Shown here piece after piece: positions 1 to 9,988 of a stretch of DNA of 48,909 bases. Under the pieces are notes generated by a model. That model was not told the DNA's origin. It did no database searches and saw only the letters and a list, made by a program, of their open reading frames with translations. The stretch spans positions 1 through 48,909 of the forward strand of contig CAKQKT010000003.1 of NCBI GenBank assembly GCA_934249275.1, in the 5' to 3' direction. The number at the start of each line of letters is the position of its first letter. Positions within the stretch are counted from its first letter, which is position 1. The position numbers and the translations under genes were made by a program. The stretch is from an uncultured Sutterella sp. (GTDB lineage Bacteria > Pseudomonadota > Gammaproteobacteria > Burkholderiales > Burkholderiaceae_F).

Positions 1-84
1 GCTTTTTGTTAGTTTCTGTGCTGGGGCTGGCGGCGCGGGTACCCTCATTTCCCCAAAAGTCCAGAAGAGCCATTTTTTCAACAT
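1..84 (-). CDS. Partial small phage gene running off the window
   Basis: Two overlapping open frames run off the left edge. One starts at the ATG at 84 (MLKKWLFWTFGEM...), overlaps the upstream stop as ATGTTGA and has GGGGAG about 7 nt before it. The other starts at the ATG at 73 (MALLDFWGNEGTR...) and has AAGGA 11 nt before it. The first fits the spacing better and would be translationally coupled; the second has a more ordinary acidic composition. The product is not recognised. It follows the tail genes and is probably the last leftward gene or genes before attL. Confidence 0.4.
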   Translation of the reverse strand, partial: MLKKWLFWTFGEMRVPAPPAPAQKLTKS

Positions 85-329
85 TCCTTTTCTCCCCTCA
101 AAGACGGCGGTAGGTGCGCGCGATTAAGCTCGCTTTCCCAAGCTGTCTTGCAATGATCGTTCTGCCAAAAGAACAAGTGGTCGATGATCCATGCAGGCCA
201 CGACCGTGAACCGTCCATCTTGTGGCGCCATGCGCGACTGCTCAGTGTCTCATCCGCCCAGCCACCTGCCAGCGTATTGACCAACTGGTCAATAGCTACC
301 AGTACCTGAAAGCCATCGGGATGCTTCAC
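78..329 (-). CDS. Short conserved phage protein of unknown function
   Basis: An 83-aa product with a GTG start that overlaps the upstream stop (GTGA). I recognise the pattern around residues 12-35 (ID-LVNTL-GGW-DETLSSRAWR) and the later pair FFWQ-DHC from a widespread family of short phage proteins. Database entries for it carry unreliable transferred names (helicase, pseudouridine synthase), and I know of no established role. The Trp/His/Cys-rich C-terminal half could bind metal, but that is a guess. It sits at the end of the tail-fibre operon, directly before the gene cut by the window edge. Confidence 0.6.
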   Translation of the reverse strand: MKHPDGFQVLVAIDQLVNTLAGGWADETLSSRAWRHKMDGSRSWPAWIIDHLFFWQNDHCKTAWESELNRAHLPPSLRGEKEC

Positions 330-787
330 GCCTTAGCCTCCGAATAAGGAGCCGTCCACAGCTCCGCCATAGCGAGCATTGCCTTGGTGAGTGCCTGCTG
401 GAGCTGCGCCTTTGTCACGGTAGCCACTGTGTTGTCAGCTAGAACCCATACGGTCGAGTCAAGCCCTGCGGTTTCGGCGGCGGTAATCGCTCTGGCCATG
501 CGCGACTGCGCAGATTCATCGCCGTCAAACGTCATGCCGTCGACCTCCACCTTAATTGCCGCTACTTTAATTGCTCGTTCACGTTTGGCAATGGCAAGGT
601 CCTGCGCCTCCTGCTCCTCAGGCGTCAGTTCTCTTTCGGCATAGACAACTCCATACTGCGCCCAGAATTCGACCTTTCCTTCTTCAGGTGCTTCTCCAAA
701 GGACACATGATCCTTGTTAAAAACCTCCTGCCGCACCTGCCATTCGTCCAAGTATTCAATGTCGTTGTACGTCCAAGTTTTAATCAT
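326..787 (-). CDS. DUF4376 tail-associated protein
   Basis: A 153-aa product. The C-terminal two thirds match the DUF4376 pattern: an Arg/Lys/Ala helix, then VEVDGM-FDGDE-SQ-RMARAI, a WVL-DN-VATVT segment and a QLQQAL helix. The N-terminal 50 residues are Trp/Tyr/Glu rich. DUF4376 proteins usually lie directly after tail-fibre genes and are thought to act in fibre assembly or as part of the fibre tip, which fits here. The start at 787 has GGGAG 7 nt upstream and follows the previous stop by 3 nt. Confidence 0.75.
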   Translation of the reverse strand: MIKTWTYNDIEYLDEWQVRQEVFNKDHVSFGEAPEEGKVEFWAQYGVVYAERELTPEEQEAQDLAIAKRERAIKVAAIKVEVDGMTFDGDESAQSRMARAITAAETAGLDSTVWVLADNTVATVTKAQLQQALTKAMLAMAELWTAPYSEAKA

Positions 788-790
788 CGA

Positions 791-1408
791 TTAACTCCCA
801 TACTTCGTAAACGTAGCCACGCCGAAAGAACCATACCATGCGAGTGTTACAAGGCCTTTACCGAGCGTCGGAGCTGACCCGCTCCAAGACCAAGATGAAC
901 CGAAATTAATCGTGGCAGAGCCTGCGAGAGCCACAACGGTAATCCAAGCCTTATCTGCAGAGCCGTTGTTCACCGTAAGCGTTCCGCCGTTTGCCAGCTT
1001 CATGGAGCGCGCCGACGTGTCAGATACGGTGCTTGCCGCCGTGATGGTCTCAGTCGTCGTGATCGTTCCCGCGTCGCCTGTTCCTGGGATGAGCTGAGGC
1101 TTCCCGCTGACACCGGTCCATGCGACAGAGTCCGCAGAAGATGCACTCGACGCCTTAGCGTTAATGCCCAGATACGTATTCCCCGCATCCGTCTTCGACA
1201 GATACGTGGCAGAAGCGGTAGCCGTCGTCAGGTAGCTCGCGAGCTCCGAAGCCATTGCCACGCGGTACTTGCCGCCGGTGCCATGAACGATCCACAACTG
1301 ATGCGTGTCCTCCGCCCAGATCGGTTGGGCTGGCGTTTCCGCGTCGCCGCCATAGGCAGAGATCTTCGCCGCCGTGTCGTAGTTAATACCAAAAGCTGAA
1401 TACGCCAT
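791..1408 (-). CDS. Tail fibre-like protein, distal
   Basis: A 205-aa Ala/Ser/Thr/Gly-rich product starting immediately after the stop of the large tail fibre (TAA then ATG). Residues 25-50 read W-ED-H-LWIVHGTGGKYRVA, a pattern typical of proteins displayed at fibre tips. The rest is repetitive beta-prone sequence (TTTETITAASTVSD, TLTVNNGSADKAWITVVAL) ending in a Gly/Ser/Trp-rich stretch. It probably forms the distal host-contact part of the fibre or a second fibre. No C-type lectin variable end and no reverse transcriptase are seen, so it is not a diversity-generating target. Confidence 0.6.
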   Translation of the reverse strand: MAYSAFGINYDTAAKISAYGGDAETPAQPIWAEDTHQLWIVHGTGGKYRVAMASELASYLTTATASATYLSKTDAGNTYLGINAKASSASSADSVAWTGVSGKPQLIPGTGDAGTITTTETITAASTVSDTSARSMKLANGGTLTVNNGSADKAWITVVALAGSATINFGSSWSWSGSAPTLGKGLVTLAWYGSFGVATFTKYGS

Positions 1409-4183
1409 TTACGGAAGTCTCCCCATGCTGATTCCCTTTGATGTGAAAAAGGTGGGCTTGTCAGTAATGCCCGCCCAAGTCGTCGTGCCTGCGGAGCCCG
1501 TCGCGCCCTTTAGGCCCGTGAAAGCGAAGGCGAATGTCCTTGCCTGAGCGGTCCCGCCCACTGTCACAGTCACCTTAGGCGCGCCCGTTGTGCCGTCTAC
1601 CGAAGCCGTTGCACTAGTGATGGTGGCGTTGGCGCCATCAGCTCCGTTGGCTCCTGGATCGCCCTTGTCTCCCTTTTGCCCCTTCAAGTTCTTGAACTCA
1701 AAAGCAAACGTTCTTGCAAGCGCCGTGCCGCCAGAGGTGACCAGTACAGAAGGCGTACCGACATTGGCGTCAACCGTGGCGGTAGCTCCCGTGATGCTCG
1801 CCGATGCACCAGCCGCACCGTCCTTGCCGTCGGCGCCTGGAGCCCCAGGCGTACCTGGGGTGCCCGGGTCCCCCTTCGGCCCCTTGATGTCGCCGACGTC
1901 CTGCCACCTCGAACCGTTCCACGAGTAGAGGTGCGTGCCGACCATGTAGGCGTCGCCGAGCTGACCGACGGGGTGCTGCTCCTGAAGCTCTTCGAGCGAC
2001 GGGAAGGAGCCCTTGATCGCGAGCGGCGCACCTGTCTCACCCTTGGGTCCGACGTCACCTTGATCGCCCTGAGGGCCCTTAATCGATGTGAGCTTCGAGC
2101 CGACCGTGAAGGTGCTTCCAGAGATAGACGTAATCGAGAAGACCTCGCCATCGGGGTCGATCACCGTGTCGCCGACCTTCACGTTGGTCGAAGGCGTGAG
2201 CGTAGAGACTGCGGCTGTACCAGATGCCGACATGTTCGTCGAAGTCAAGCGCACTGCGAATGCGGCCACCTTGGCAGACTGTGCGGCGGCTTGAGCGGAC
2301 TTCGCCGCTTCGCTCGCCTTCGTCGTAGCCTCGGTCGCCTTCTGCGTCGCCGTGGTCGCCGCAGTCTCAGCCTTGCCTTGTGCGGTCACTGCGGCAGCCT
2401 TCGCAGACTCAGCACCTGTCTTAGCCGTGTCAGCACCGGACTTCGCAGTCTCGGCCGTCTTCTGTGCTGATGCCGCCGCAGTAGCGGACTTCGCCGCGGC
2501 ATCGGCCTGAGCCTTGGCATTGGCCGTCTGTGTAGCACCTGCCGTCTCGACCGCCTTGACCTGAGTCGCGCCCGCCTGGTTAACGGCATTGGTCTGCCTC
2601 GTCCCGGCTTGTTCAACCTTCGCGTGCCACGAAGTGCCTGCCGAATTGACCGCCTGAGTCTGAGTCGCCCCCGAAGCCTCGACGGCCTTGACTTGAGTAC
2701 TCCCGGCGGAGTTGACCTTCGTCTCCCACGAGGACCCAAGGTCGCCCACAGCCTTGACCTGCTTCTGGCCTTCAGCCGTGACGGCAGCGACCTGCGTGCC
2801 GCCCTCCTGCGTGATGACCGCGACGGCATCCTGACCAGCCTTCTTGACTTCGGCGAGCACTTCGCTCGAAGAGCCTGCCGCGCCCGATGCAATCTCGGCA
2901 TAGTGCTTGGAACTGTAGAGATCGCCTTCGACGGGAGAACCCATCTGCGTTGCCCACTTCTTTGCCAGTGTGGCGCTCGAACCTGCGGCCGTAGCGGAAC
3001 CCGCCGCACTAGTCTTCGCAGACTGTGCGGACGTGTTGGCAGACTCTGCCGCAGACTGCGCGGCTTCTGCTCGGCGTACATTCTCAAGCGTGCTATCAAG
3101 CGCACCCGCCGCCTTCTCCAACGTGCCGTCGTCGACTGCGCCCGCCACCTTGTCTACAGCAACGACGTGGTCCGCCACAGTCTTGATGTTGCCGCCCTCG
3201 GCAGTGCAGTCCTGCGCAGGCTCATCGGTCAGACGCCCAGCGGAGAACTTCACGGGCACGCACTTGCCACCCTGTAGATCGCCCGCGACAGCGCCGATCT
3301 TGTCCATGTTGTTGGACACGTCCTTCACGTCACCGATGTTCGTCGATACGGTAACGACATGATCCTTCATACCGGCGACCGCCACGATCTCGCTGGCGAT
3401 CTGGGCGTCGACAACGACCTGATCCTTGATCGAAGCGACGGTCTTGTAGGCCTGCAAATTCTCGGATGCGGCCGCCGTACCGATGTCGTCAAGCGCTCCT
3501 GCCACCGCCACGGTCTCGTCCTTGATGGCCGCCACCAACTTGACGGACTCGATGTCCTGCCCAATGGTCTTGACCGGCTCGATGTTGTCGGCCACGGTCT
3601 TGATCTCGTCCTTGAACGGCACGATGACGGTGGCGGCTTCGGCGTACTTAGCCGTCTTTTCCTCAGACTTCTTAGCGGAGTCCGCGGACTGTTGAGCGGC
3701 ATCGGCAAACCTGCGAGCGTCTTCCTGCGCGCTCATCAGCTCTTCAGTCATGTCCTCGGGCGTCTTGTCCGACGAAGCTGGGACGCGCAAAGAACGGCCT
3801 ACCTCTTCCTTCAACTCTTGGATCAAGGCAATTGCCTTGTCCGCGGAGTTGTTGAGCGTCGCAGGCAGAAAACCGTCATGGTTCGTGAGCACCATCTGCT
3901 GATCGGGCGTGATCGCAGACAGAATGGACAAGCGCAGTCCTTCCGCCAGCGGACTGGCGAGCGTGACCGTACCGCCCGCCTTCTCGTCCTGATTGGCGTT
4001 GAGCTTAACGGTGTAATCGGTACCGAACTTGAGCGCCTCATCCTGTGCGCTCGCATCAGAAGACGCAGACCGCAGTACCTTCACGTCTTCGGATCGAAAA
4101 ACCTTGAAGGCAAAGGTGAACGCGGTAACGAGCCCAGTGCCTACATAGGGCCCCGCTCGGCGTGTGATGTTTTGTACTGACAT
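1409..4183 (-). CDS. T7-type tail fibre protein with collagen-like repeats
   Basis: A 924-aa product. Residues 1-150 match the T7 gp17 N-terminal tail-binding domain (Phage_T7_tail: [56 protein letters not shown]). Residues 150-650 are a long Ala/Ser/Lys coiled-coil rod with repeated units ([35 protein letters not shown]). From about residue 700 come three Gly-X-Y blocks ([18 protein letters not shown] and similar near 768 and 840) alternating with repeated beta modules that contain [19 protein letters not shown]. The rod and collagen segments likely trimerise. The gene is preceded by GAGGA 8 nt from the ATG and by intergenic motif copy 1. Confidence 0.9.
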   Translation of the reverse strand: MSVQNITRRAGPYVGTGLVTAFTFAFKVFRSEDVKVLRSASSDASAQDEALKFGTDYTVKLNANQDEKAGGTVTLASPLAEGLRLSILSAITPDQQMVLTNHDGFLPATLNNSADKAIALIQELKEEVGRSLRVPASSDKTPEDMTEELMSAQEDARRFADAAQQSADSAKKSEEKTAKYAEAATVIVPFKDEIKTVADNIEPVKTIGQDIESVKLVAAIKDETVAVAGALDDIGTAAASENLQAYKTVASIKDQVVVDAQIASEIVAVAGMKDHVVTVSTNIGDVKDVSNNMDKIGAVAGDLQGGKCVPVKFSAGRLTDEPAQDCTAEGGNIKTVADHVVAVDKVAGAVDDGTLEKAAGALDSTLENVRRAEAAQSAAESANTSAQSAKTSAAGSATAAGSSATLAKKWATQMGSPVEGDLYSSKHYAEIASGAAGSSSEVLAEVKKAGQDAVAVITQEGGTQVAAVTAEGQKQVKAVGDLGSSWETKVNSAGSTQVKAVEASGATQTQAVNSAGTSWHAKVEQAGTRQTNAVNQAGATQVKAVETAGATQTANAKAQADAAAKSATAAASAQKTAETAKSGADTAKTGAESAKAAAVTAQGKAETAATTATQKATEATTKASEAAKSAQAAAQSAKVAAFAVRLTSTNMSASGTAAVSTLTPSTNVKVGDTVIDPDGEVFSITSISGSTFTVGSKLTSIKGPQGDQGDVGPKGETGAPLAIKGSFPSLEELQEQHPVGQLGDAYMVGTHLYSWNGSRWQDVGDIKGPKGDPGTPGTPGAPGADGKDGAAGASASITGATATVDANVGTPSVLVTSGGTALARTFAFEFKNLKGQKGDKGDPGANGADGANATITSATASVDGTTGAPKVTVTVGGTAQARTFAFAFTGLKGATGSAGTTTWAGITDKPTFFTSKGISMGRLP

Positions 4184-4225
4184 GGCAAAAATCCTCGCAA
4201 TGCCCGTACTTTCTCACGCGCCTTT

Positions 4226-4240
4226 GCTCTCATGCACCCA
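4226..4240 (-). repeat. Late intergenic motif copy 1 (TGGGTGCATGAGAGC)
   Basis: On the minus strand the 15-mer starts directly after the TAG stop of the 1,914-aa gene and about 45 nt before the tail-fibre ATG. It shares an identical 12-mer with copies at 13,220-13,231, 19,058-19,069, 22,073-22,084 (minus) and 42,122-42,133 (plus). All copies lie in the sense orientation at or after a stop codon. Function unknown. Confidence 0.8.
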
Positions 4241-7200
4241 CTACTTCTTGTCGGAGTACCCGGTGATGAGCGCGAGCGGATTGTCCGTCTTGTCCTCGTA
4301 AAGCGCATTGGCACCTGAGATCGCACGGTTGATCGGCGTGACTGGGAACGGAGTCATCGTGCCCGTGAAGCTCACGAACGCTCTGAGATCCTTTTCCGTA
4401 ATCTCACCGTTCTCGATGGATCGCACCATGGCGTTGTAAGCCTTGCCGAAGTCCGTGACCTTGCGAAGACCCGACGGCCCTTGGTAGCCCCAGTCGTCCG
4501 TCAGATAACCCAGTTCGCGCACGCCAACGAGAAGGCCGAGGTTGAATGAGATTGCATTCGTTCCGGACGCCTTGATCGCCTTCTCAAGCCAGTCGTCGTC
4601 ATCGTCGCCCAGTGCGCTTCCGATAGCGCTCTTCAAGAACCCTTCAATGACGGGCTGCAAGACGAGGATCATCAAAAGCGTGCCCGCACGCTTCATGCCC
4701 TTCTCCGTCTTGCCACTCACCATGGCGAGGTTGAGCGCCGTGTTGAAGAAGGTGTAGAAGACTGTGAAGAGCTTCGCCCATGCGTTCCCGCGCTCGATCT
4801 GAGACAAGTCCTGCGCGCGGCCCGAGCCCTGCGAGTTCATCACAGCACGGTCGGCAATGGAGACCGCAAGCGACTCCGAGTTACCTTCCGAGAGAGCCTT
4901 CTGATAGGCGCCCAGCCACGTGGGAAGGTCGACCGCCATCTGCATGATGGTGAGCGGCATGTACGCCGCGCGCATCATCTTGTCCTTCAACTCGCCCGTG
5001 CCGCCGTCGATGCGCGACTGGATCTCGGTAAGTTCTCGGAACTGCGTGCGCATGCGGTTGCGCATCATCTCGGACATCCCTGCCACGGCCTTGTATGCGC
5101 CTCCCGTAGCGCCGAGACGGAAGAACTCAGAGAGTCCCCTGCCCGTCCACTTGGGGCCGAGATAGGCAATGGACTGCGTAAGGCCGACGAGCTGGAGCGC
5201 CGCCGTGCCGAAGTTCAAGCCCACGCCAGCGAGCGAGACGCCGCGGCGCAACTCGTTCGGAATCATATCCGTAGGAGACTGACTCTGGTTGCCGTCTCGG
5301 CAGTCTTGCAGCCACTGCTCAATCGCCTTGAAGTATCGCGCGCCGTAATGATCGTGAATGGCCTGCGCAAGCCCGCCGTCCTTTCTCAGGAGCTTACGAG
5401 CGTTGTTGACGAACTCGGCCCATGCAATGTAGTGGATCTGCTCATCGAGGCCTTCAAAGAGCGCACGACTCGTCATGACAAGCGGCTTGTCGAAGAAGCT
5501 TACGCGAGCCTTCGTATGGCCGTCCGACACGCCGCTCTTGCCGAAGAAGGGCTTGAGGCTTTCCATGTCCTTCACTTCGCCGATCTCCTTACCCTGCAGG
5601 CTCGACTCTCGGTCGTAGGAGATTGGGTAGTAACCGCCCTTGAGGACACGCTGGCCCTTCGAAGTATTCACAACGAGTGGACGTGCGCCTACCCAGTCGG
5701 GTTCTCGCCCGACGATGTGCTTGTAGGTCTTGCCTGTCTTCTCCTTGATGTCTTCAAAGAGCGCCCAGATTTGCTCGGCGGCTTCATAGTGCTCGTCGCT
5801 CAAATACTCGGCGAAGAAGGCGGCCATCATGCGGTCGGCCCGCATGTTCGCTTCGGCAAGCCTCTGCTCGTAGTCAGGAGCGCTCTTGTCCAAGCCCTCA
5901 AAGAACTTGAAGCCTGTGTGGTACTCCATGGTAGACAGCGCACGCTGGCGGTTGCCTTCGTTGCCGTAGTTGCAGAGAAGCACGAAAACGTTCTGAAGCG
6001 AGAAGGACGCCCCCTTGAAAACCTTGCTTGTCTTCTCCGTAGGATCGGCTAGCGCATTTCGAAACTTTGAAAGAATGCCGTTGAGCTTCACGGCGTATTC
6101 GTTCTTGAGCGATTCCTCTACGTTGCCGCACTTGTCGGACGGATAGATGAGAAGGCGCGCAAGAAGCCCGTCCCACTTGCCGTCGAGAACGGCAACAAGC
6201 GCAGCGGCACGCGCATGGATAAAGCCGTAGCGCGAGAAGATGTCGGCGAACCTCGCCTTTTTGCCGAAAAGCTCCTTGCGCTTTTTCGGATCACGTCCAT
6301 GCTCAGCCGCGTTATCTCTAACTTCTTTGGCAGTCTTTGCCCATGTAGCTTCAAGTTGCTCCTTCCCTTCCACGGTGTCGATGTGCTTCTCACGTCTGGC
6401 CTGCGCCTCAAGAAGCTTGATCGCGTCGATGAATGAAGACATTCCGCCCACAGTCTTGAGGCTTTCTACATCTCGCGCGGCAATGGCTTGAATCATGCTG
6501 GGCGTGATTTCAAGCCCATGCTCAAGCTCGTTCTCAAGCTCTCTGACCTTCTCGCTGAAGGAGGCTTCGGGATCATTGACGTGAACGGACTTTGCATCCA
6601 CGAAGCCCATGTTCACCAGCGCGCGCTGGAGCACTTCGAGAATCCGCGTATCCATGCCGCGGTGCGTCTGCACCTTGTACTTCTTGAAGCCGCGCACTTC
6701 CTTCGAGATATTGATGAGCGCTTCTCTGGCATGCTTGGCGAGCGCCGCTTGGTAGAGCTCCTGACGCTTGAAGAGGATTGCCTCCGCCACTGCGCCCTTT
6801 GCCCACGCCTTGCGAGCATTGCGAGCGGCACGATTGGCCGCACGGACGAACTCAGCCGGGCGAAGCGTCCTGACCTCCATGTCCTGCACGGTTGCATAGG
6901 CAATGGCGTCAACGGCGGCGGCCTCGGTGCGTGCCTGACCGTTGAACGACTTCTCCATGGCAGACAGTTCGGTAGAGACAACTTTGATCTTGGCATCGTT
7001 GAAGGTGGCGGCATCCGCCATGTCTCGCATTGTCGACTCGTCCTTGAACTCGGGAGTCTCAGCGATGAGACGTTCCATCGTCATACGGTCAATGACCTCT
7101 TCAGGATCGAGGTTGGCAAGGAGGTCGTCGATGAGCTCCTTCATGTTCGGGTAGCCGAATGCACTGGCCATGAGATCGTCCGGAAGGCGCTGGCGATAAC

Positions 7201-9985
7201 TCTGCGGGGAAGCCAGTCGGGCTTCGTGAAGCTTCTTGATTGCGCCGGCGGAGTACTTGAGACGCTTGAGAGTTTCGAAAGAAATCTTCGGACGGAACTT
7301 GCCTTTCTTTGCCCCGCCCACGCCTTCTGTAATAGCGCTCCAAGCCTTGTAGACGCGCGACTTCTTGTACTCGGCCTCCACCTCCGCACGGATCTCGGCC
7401 ACGCGGCCTTCGCGCTCGCCTTTGAGCTCCTTGAGCGTGCGGTTGCGCATGTTCTTCACGGATTTCTGCAGGCGGATGTTGCGCGCCGTAAGCTCGGCTT
7501 CGGCCTGCGTACCTACGTCGGCGCGTGCGGTTTGGTATGCCTCCCATTCGCTTTCCGTCATGCCTGCCTCCTGCGCGTCCTTGAAGACGGGCATAACGGC
7601 CTGACGCGCCATCGACTCCTGCACGTCCTCCTTGGAGACAAACATGGCGTCGAACAATTCCTTCACGTCCTCGTTGAGCGCGGAACCTGGCACGTTCTCA
7701 GCCACGGTGTAGATGTCCTGTAGCCAACGACCGTACTCGCGGAAAGCACAGGTAAGCTTCGAACCGTCCGACGGCGCCTTGCCTTCCGTCATGTACGCCT
7801 CGAAAGTACGAGCGAACTTCTCGTGCGCCGCTCTCTGGTCGTCAGGCGTCATCGCCTGCCATGCGGCAAGATCCTTGACGCCAAGCCATGCAAGAACATC
7901 GTTCACGGACTGAACGTACGCTTTCATATCCTCGGGCATGTTCGCGTTCTTCGAGACATCCGCCGCGATCTGCGTGCGCATGTCAAGGAAAAGATGCCCC
8001 GTTTCGTGAAGAAGCGTGGAGCGGTTTGCACCATTCCATCGGGCCACGGTGCGAAGCGTCGGAAAGTACTGTCCGTTGACGCCTGCTTCTCCGTTGCCCA
8101 TGACGAACTTTGCACCGTACTTCTCCCAGAGAGCCTTTGGCGACATTCCGACCTGACGGGCAATGGTGCCCACCTGCGTCTGGATCAGCGCCTGCAGGTT
8201 GCGCGCCTCCTCCTTCGGCACCTTGAGCGCACGGATGCTCTCGCCAACCACTCGGCCAACTTCCGAAAGTTCGGCTCGGAACGCCTTATTGGCAACGCGT
8301 GCCTCTTCAATCTGCACGGCACTCTTCTTCGCTACAGCGTCCTCGATGGACAGCGCGCCGCCAACGGACATCACTTCCAGAACGGACTCGTCCTGCTTCA
8401 CCATCTCCTTCGCCTTGCCGATCGGCACCTTGATCGTACCGCCTTCGGCAAGAACCTTCGGCATCTGCTCGGCCACTTCAGGGATAGACGAGAACTTCGT
8501 ATCGAACCCCTTCTGGTGGAAGGAGACTGCATCAAATTCAACAGTGTCGACGCCCGCACGTCGCGCCACTTCCTGCTCGTAAGCGGCGGCAGTCTCGGGG
8601 TCAAGCTGGTCGACGTTCGACTCAACCTTGCTAAGCTCGGCCATCAGCGCGGCATTCTGCCTCGCACGGGCCTCTTCCGCGTCGACCTGCGCACGCGCCT
8701 TGAGGCCTGTCATGGCAACCTCCATCGGGGCGGTGAATTGCTCGCCCACGATTTCGGCCACGATGTCCGCCCACGAAGTGATCTCGCCGTCAGAGAGGTA
8801 CTGACCAAGTGCTTCACCCGCACCGCCCATCGCCCCTTGGATTGGCGTCTGTACGGCCATGTTGGCGAACTCTCGCTTGTACGCCGTGTTGAGAACCTGT
8901 CGAAGCGCGGACTTCGGCACCGCCAGTACATTGGCCATGCCGATGGAGGCCGCATCGAAAAGAGCCGTGCCCATGGCGTGCTTCTCTGCACGGTCAATGG
9001 CGTTCTTGAGCATGTCGCGTTTCGTCGGATCAAGGTAAGCCGACGCGATCGACTTCGCGTCCAAGAGGTTAATGCCCTCTTCGGCGAGGTTCGCCATCAC
9101 GCCCGAGTTTTTATCCATCACGTAGGACGTGCCAAGCGTGCCCAGCATCTGCGCACCAATGCCGCCGGATGCGCCGAGGATCGGCAATGCAAGAAGCCCC
9201 GGCGCGTTTTGCATCATGGAACTGCCGCCCAAGTCGGCAAGAATCGTGAGCGGATCCTTCATGAAGGCTTCCATCGCTCCGCTGAAAGAGTCCTGCTCCA
9301 TCATCTCGGCGGCTGCCTTCGAGCCAGGGAAGTAGGAGGCGTAACGGTTGAGGCGCGCGGTGTCTTCGCTTGCAAGCTCGATCTGCTTTCTCAGACGATC
9401 CTTCATACCCTCCTTGCCCGCGAGGAAGGCGGCAAGACCGACTTGACCCGTCTCGTCCTCAGCCGTAGCAAAGCGTTCGGACACGTCCTTCCCTGAGGCA
9501 ATCTCGGCCTCGATTTCAGCAATCTTGTCAAGCTCCTTGTAGTACGCCTCGGAATCAGCCATCGGACTGGCGATCCACGTGGCCTCACCTTGGTAGGAGC
9601 CACGAGAGATCGCATTGCGCAACGTTCCCCAAACGGAGTCCTTCTCACCCGTTTCAGGCGCCAACTGCCAGATAAGCTTTTCACGAAGGCCCATCGTGGA
9701 GATATCGTCCTTCACAAGGTTGGCGAAGGCTGGCTCCGACAGGCGCTCGATGAGCGTCGGCGCCTCCTCGTAGAGAGCCGCCCAGTTGACCGCCTGAGCC
9801 TTTGCAACGGCCTCCTCCTGAGGCGTGAGCGAGGGCGTCTCCTCCGGCGTCATGTCGAACATGCGCGCCTTGCGAAGTCGAACCGCCGCCTGCTCGGGCG
9901 TTTCCGTATCCATGAGCGCCTGAGTGTAGTCGGCCTCTGCCTGCGCCGCACCGTCCTGTGCGAGCATTCTTTCCACGTAGTCCAT
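4241..9985 (-). CDS. Giant internal virion/DNA-ejection protein with HExxH metallopeptidase motif
   Basis: A 1,914-aa product. Residues 660-664 (HETGH within STLLHETGHLFLD) form a zincin-type HExxH motif. Long charged helical stretches flank it. Hydrophobic segments occur near residues 235-290 and in the last 400 residues (LVGLTQSIAYLG, LFTVFYTFFNTALNLA, LLMILVLQPVIEGFL). This layout resembles large polyvalent ejection proteins of podoviruses (LPD38/39-type C-termini, T7 gp16 analogues) that enter the cell with the DNA and span the envelope. The metallopeptidase could cleave virion partners or cell-wall crosslinks; that is inferred. Position between gp15-like and tail-fibre genes supports an internal core role. 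The ATG follows the previous stop by 3 nt; the RBS (GGGA) is weak. Confidence 0.8.
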   Translation of the reverse strand: MDYVERMLAQDGAAQAEADYTQALMDTETPEQAAVRLRKARMFDMTPEETPSLTPQEEAVAKAQAVNWAALYEEAPTLIERLSEPAFANLVKDDISTMGLREKLIWQLAPETGEKDSVWGTLRNAISRGSYQGEATWIASPMADSEAYYKELDKIAEIEAEIASGKDVSERFATAEDETGQVGLAAFLAGKEGMKDRLRKQIELASEDTARLNRYASYFPGSKAAAEMMEQDSFSGAMEAFMKDPLTILADLGGSSMMQNAPGLLALPILGASGGIGAQMLGTLGTSYVMDKNSGVMANLAEEGINLLDAKSIASAYLDPTKRDMLKNAIDRAEKHAMGTALFDAASIGMANVLAVPKSALRQVLNTAYKREFANMAVQTPIQGAMGGAGEALGQYLSDGEITSWADIVAEIVGEQFTAPMEVAMTGLKARAQVDAEEARARQNAALMAELSKVESNVDQLDPETAAAYEQEVARRAGVDTVEFDAVSFHQKGFDTKFSSIPEVAEQMPKVLAEGGTIKVPIGKAKEMVKQDESVLEVMSVGGALSIEDAVAKKSAVQIEEARVANKAFRAELSEVGRVVGESIRALKVPKEEARNLQALIQTQVGTIARQVGMSPKALWEKYGAKFVMGNGEAGVNGQYFPTLRTVARWNGANRSTLLHETGHLFLDMRTQIAADVSKNANMPEDMKAYVQSVNDVLAWLGVKDLAAWQAMTPDDQRAAHEKFARTFEAYMTEGKAPSDGSKLTCAFREYGRWLQDIYTVAENVPGSALNEDVKELFDAMFVSKEDVQESMARQAVMPVFKDAQEAGMTESEWEAYQTARADVGTQAEAELTARNIRLQKSVKNMRNRTLKELKGEREGRVAEIRAEVEAEYKKSRVYKAWSAITEGVGGAKKGKFRPKISFETLKRLKYSAGAIKKLHEARLASPQSYRQRLPDDLMASAFGYPNMKELIDDLLANLDPEEVIDRMTMERLIAETPEFKDESTMRDMADAATFNDAKIKVVSTELSAMEKSFNGQARTEAAAVDAIAYATVQDMEVRTLRPAEFVRAANRAARNARKAWAKGAVAEAILFKRQELYQAALAKHAREALINISKEVRGFKKYKVQTHRGMDTRILEVLQRALVNMGFVDAKSVHVNDPEASFSEKVRELENELEHGLEITPSMIQAIAARDVESLKTVGGMSSFIDAIKLLEAQARREKHIDTVEGKEQLEATWAKTAKEVRDNAAEHGRDPKKRKELFGKKARFADIFSRYGFIHARAAALVAVLDGKWDGLLARLLIYPSDKCGNVEESLKNEYAVKLNGILSKFRNALADPTEKTSKVFKGASFSLQNVFVLLCNYGNEGNRQRALSTMEYHTGFKFFEGLDKSAPDYEQRLAEANMRADRMMAAFFAEYLSDEHYEAAEQIWALFEDIKEKTGKTYKHIVGREPDWVGARPLVVNTSKGQRVLKGGYYPISYDRESSLQGKEIGEVKDMESLKPFFGKSGVSDGHTKARVSFFDKPLVMTSRALFEGLDEQIHYIAWAEFVNNARKLLRKDGGLAQAIHDHYGARYFKAIEQWLQDCRDGNQSQSPTDMIPNELRRGVSLAGVGLNFGTAALQLVGLTQSIAYLGPKWTGRGLSEFFRLGATGGAYKAVAGMSEMMRNRMRTQFRELTEIQSRIDGGTGELKDKMMRAAYMPLTIMQMAVDLPTWLGAYQKALSEGNSESLAVSIADRAVMNSQGSGRAQDLSQIERGNAWAKLFTVFYTFFNTALNLAMVSGKTEKGMKRAGTLLMILVLQPVIEGFLKSAIGSALGDDDDDWLEKAIKASGTNAISFNLGLLVGVRELGYLTDDWGYQGPSGLRKVTDFGKAYNAMVRSIENGEITEKDLRAFVSFTGTMTPFPVTPINRAISGANALYEDKTDNPLALITGYSDKK

Positions 9986-9988
9986 CGT

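Noticed and set aside
791..1408. Distal tail protein as a target of a diversity-generating retroelement
   Set aside because: No reverse transcriptase, no template/variable repeat pair and no C-type lectin ending in the window.
1590..3362. Several plus-strand frames opposite the tail fibre, and antisense variants resembling repeats
   Set aside because: Caused by the Ala/Ser/Gly repeats of the fibre gene; no independent start signals.
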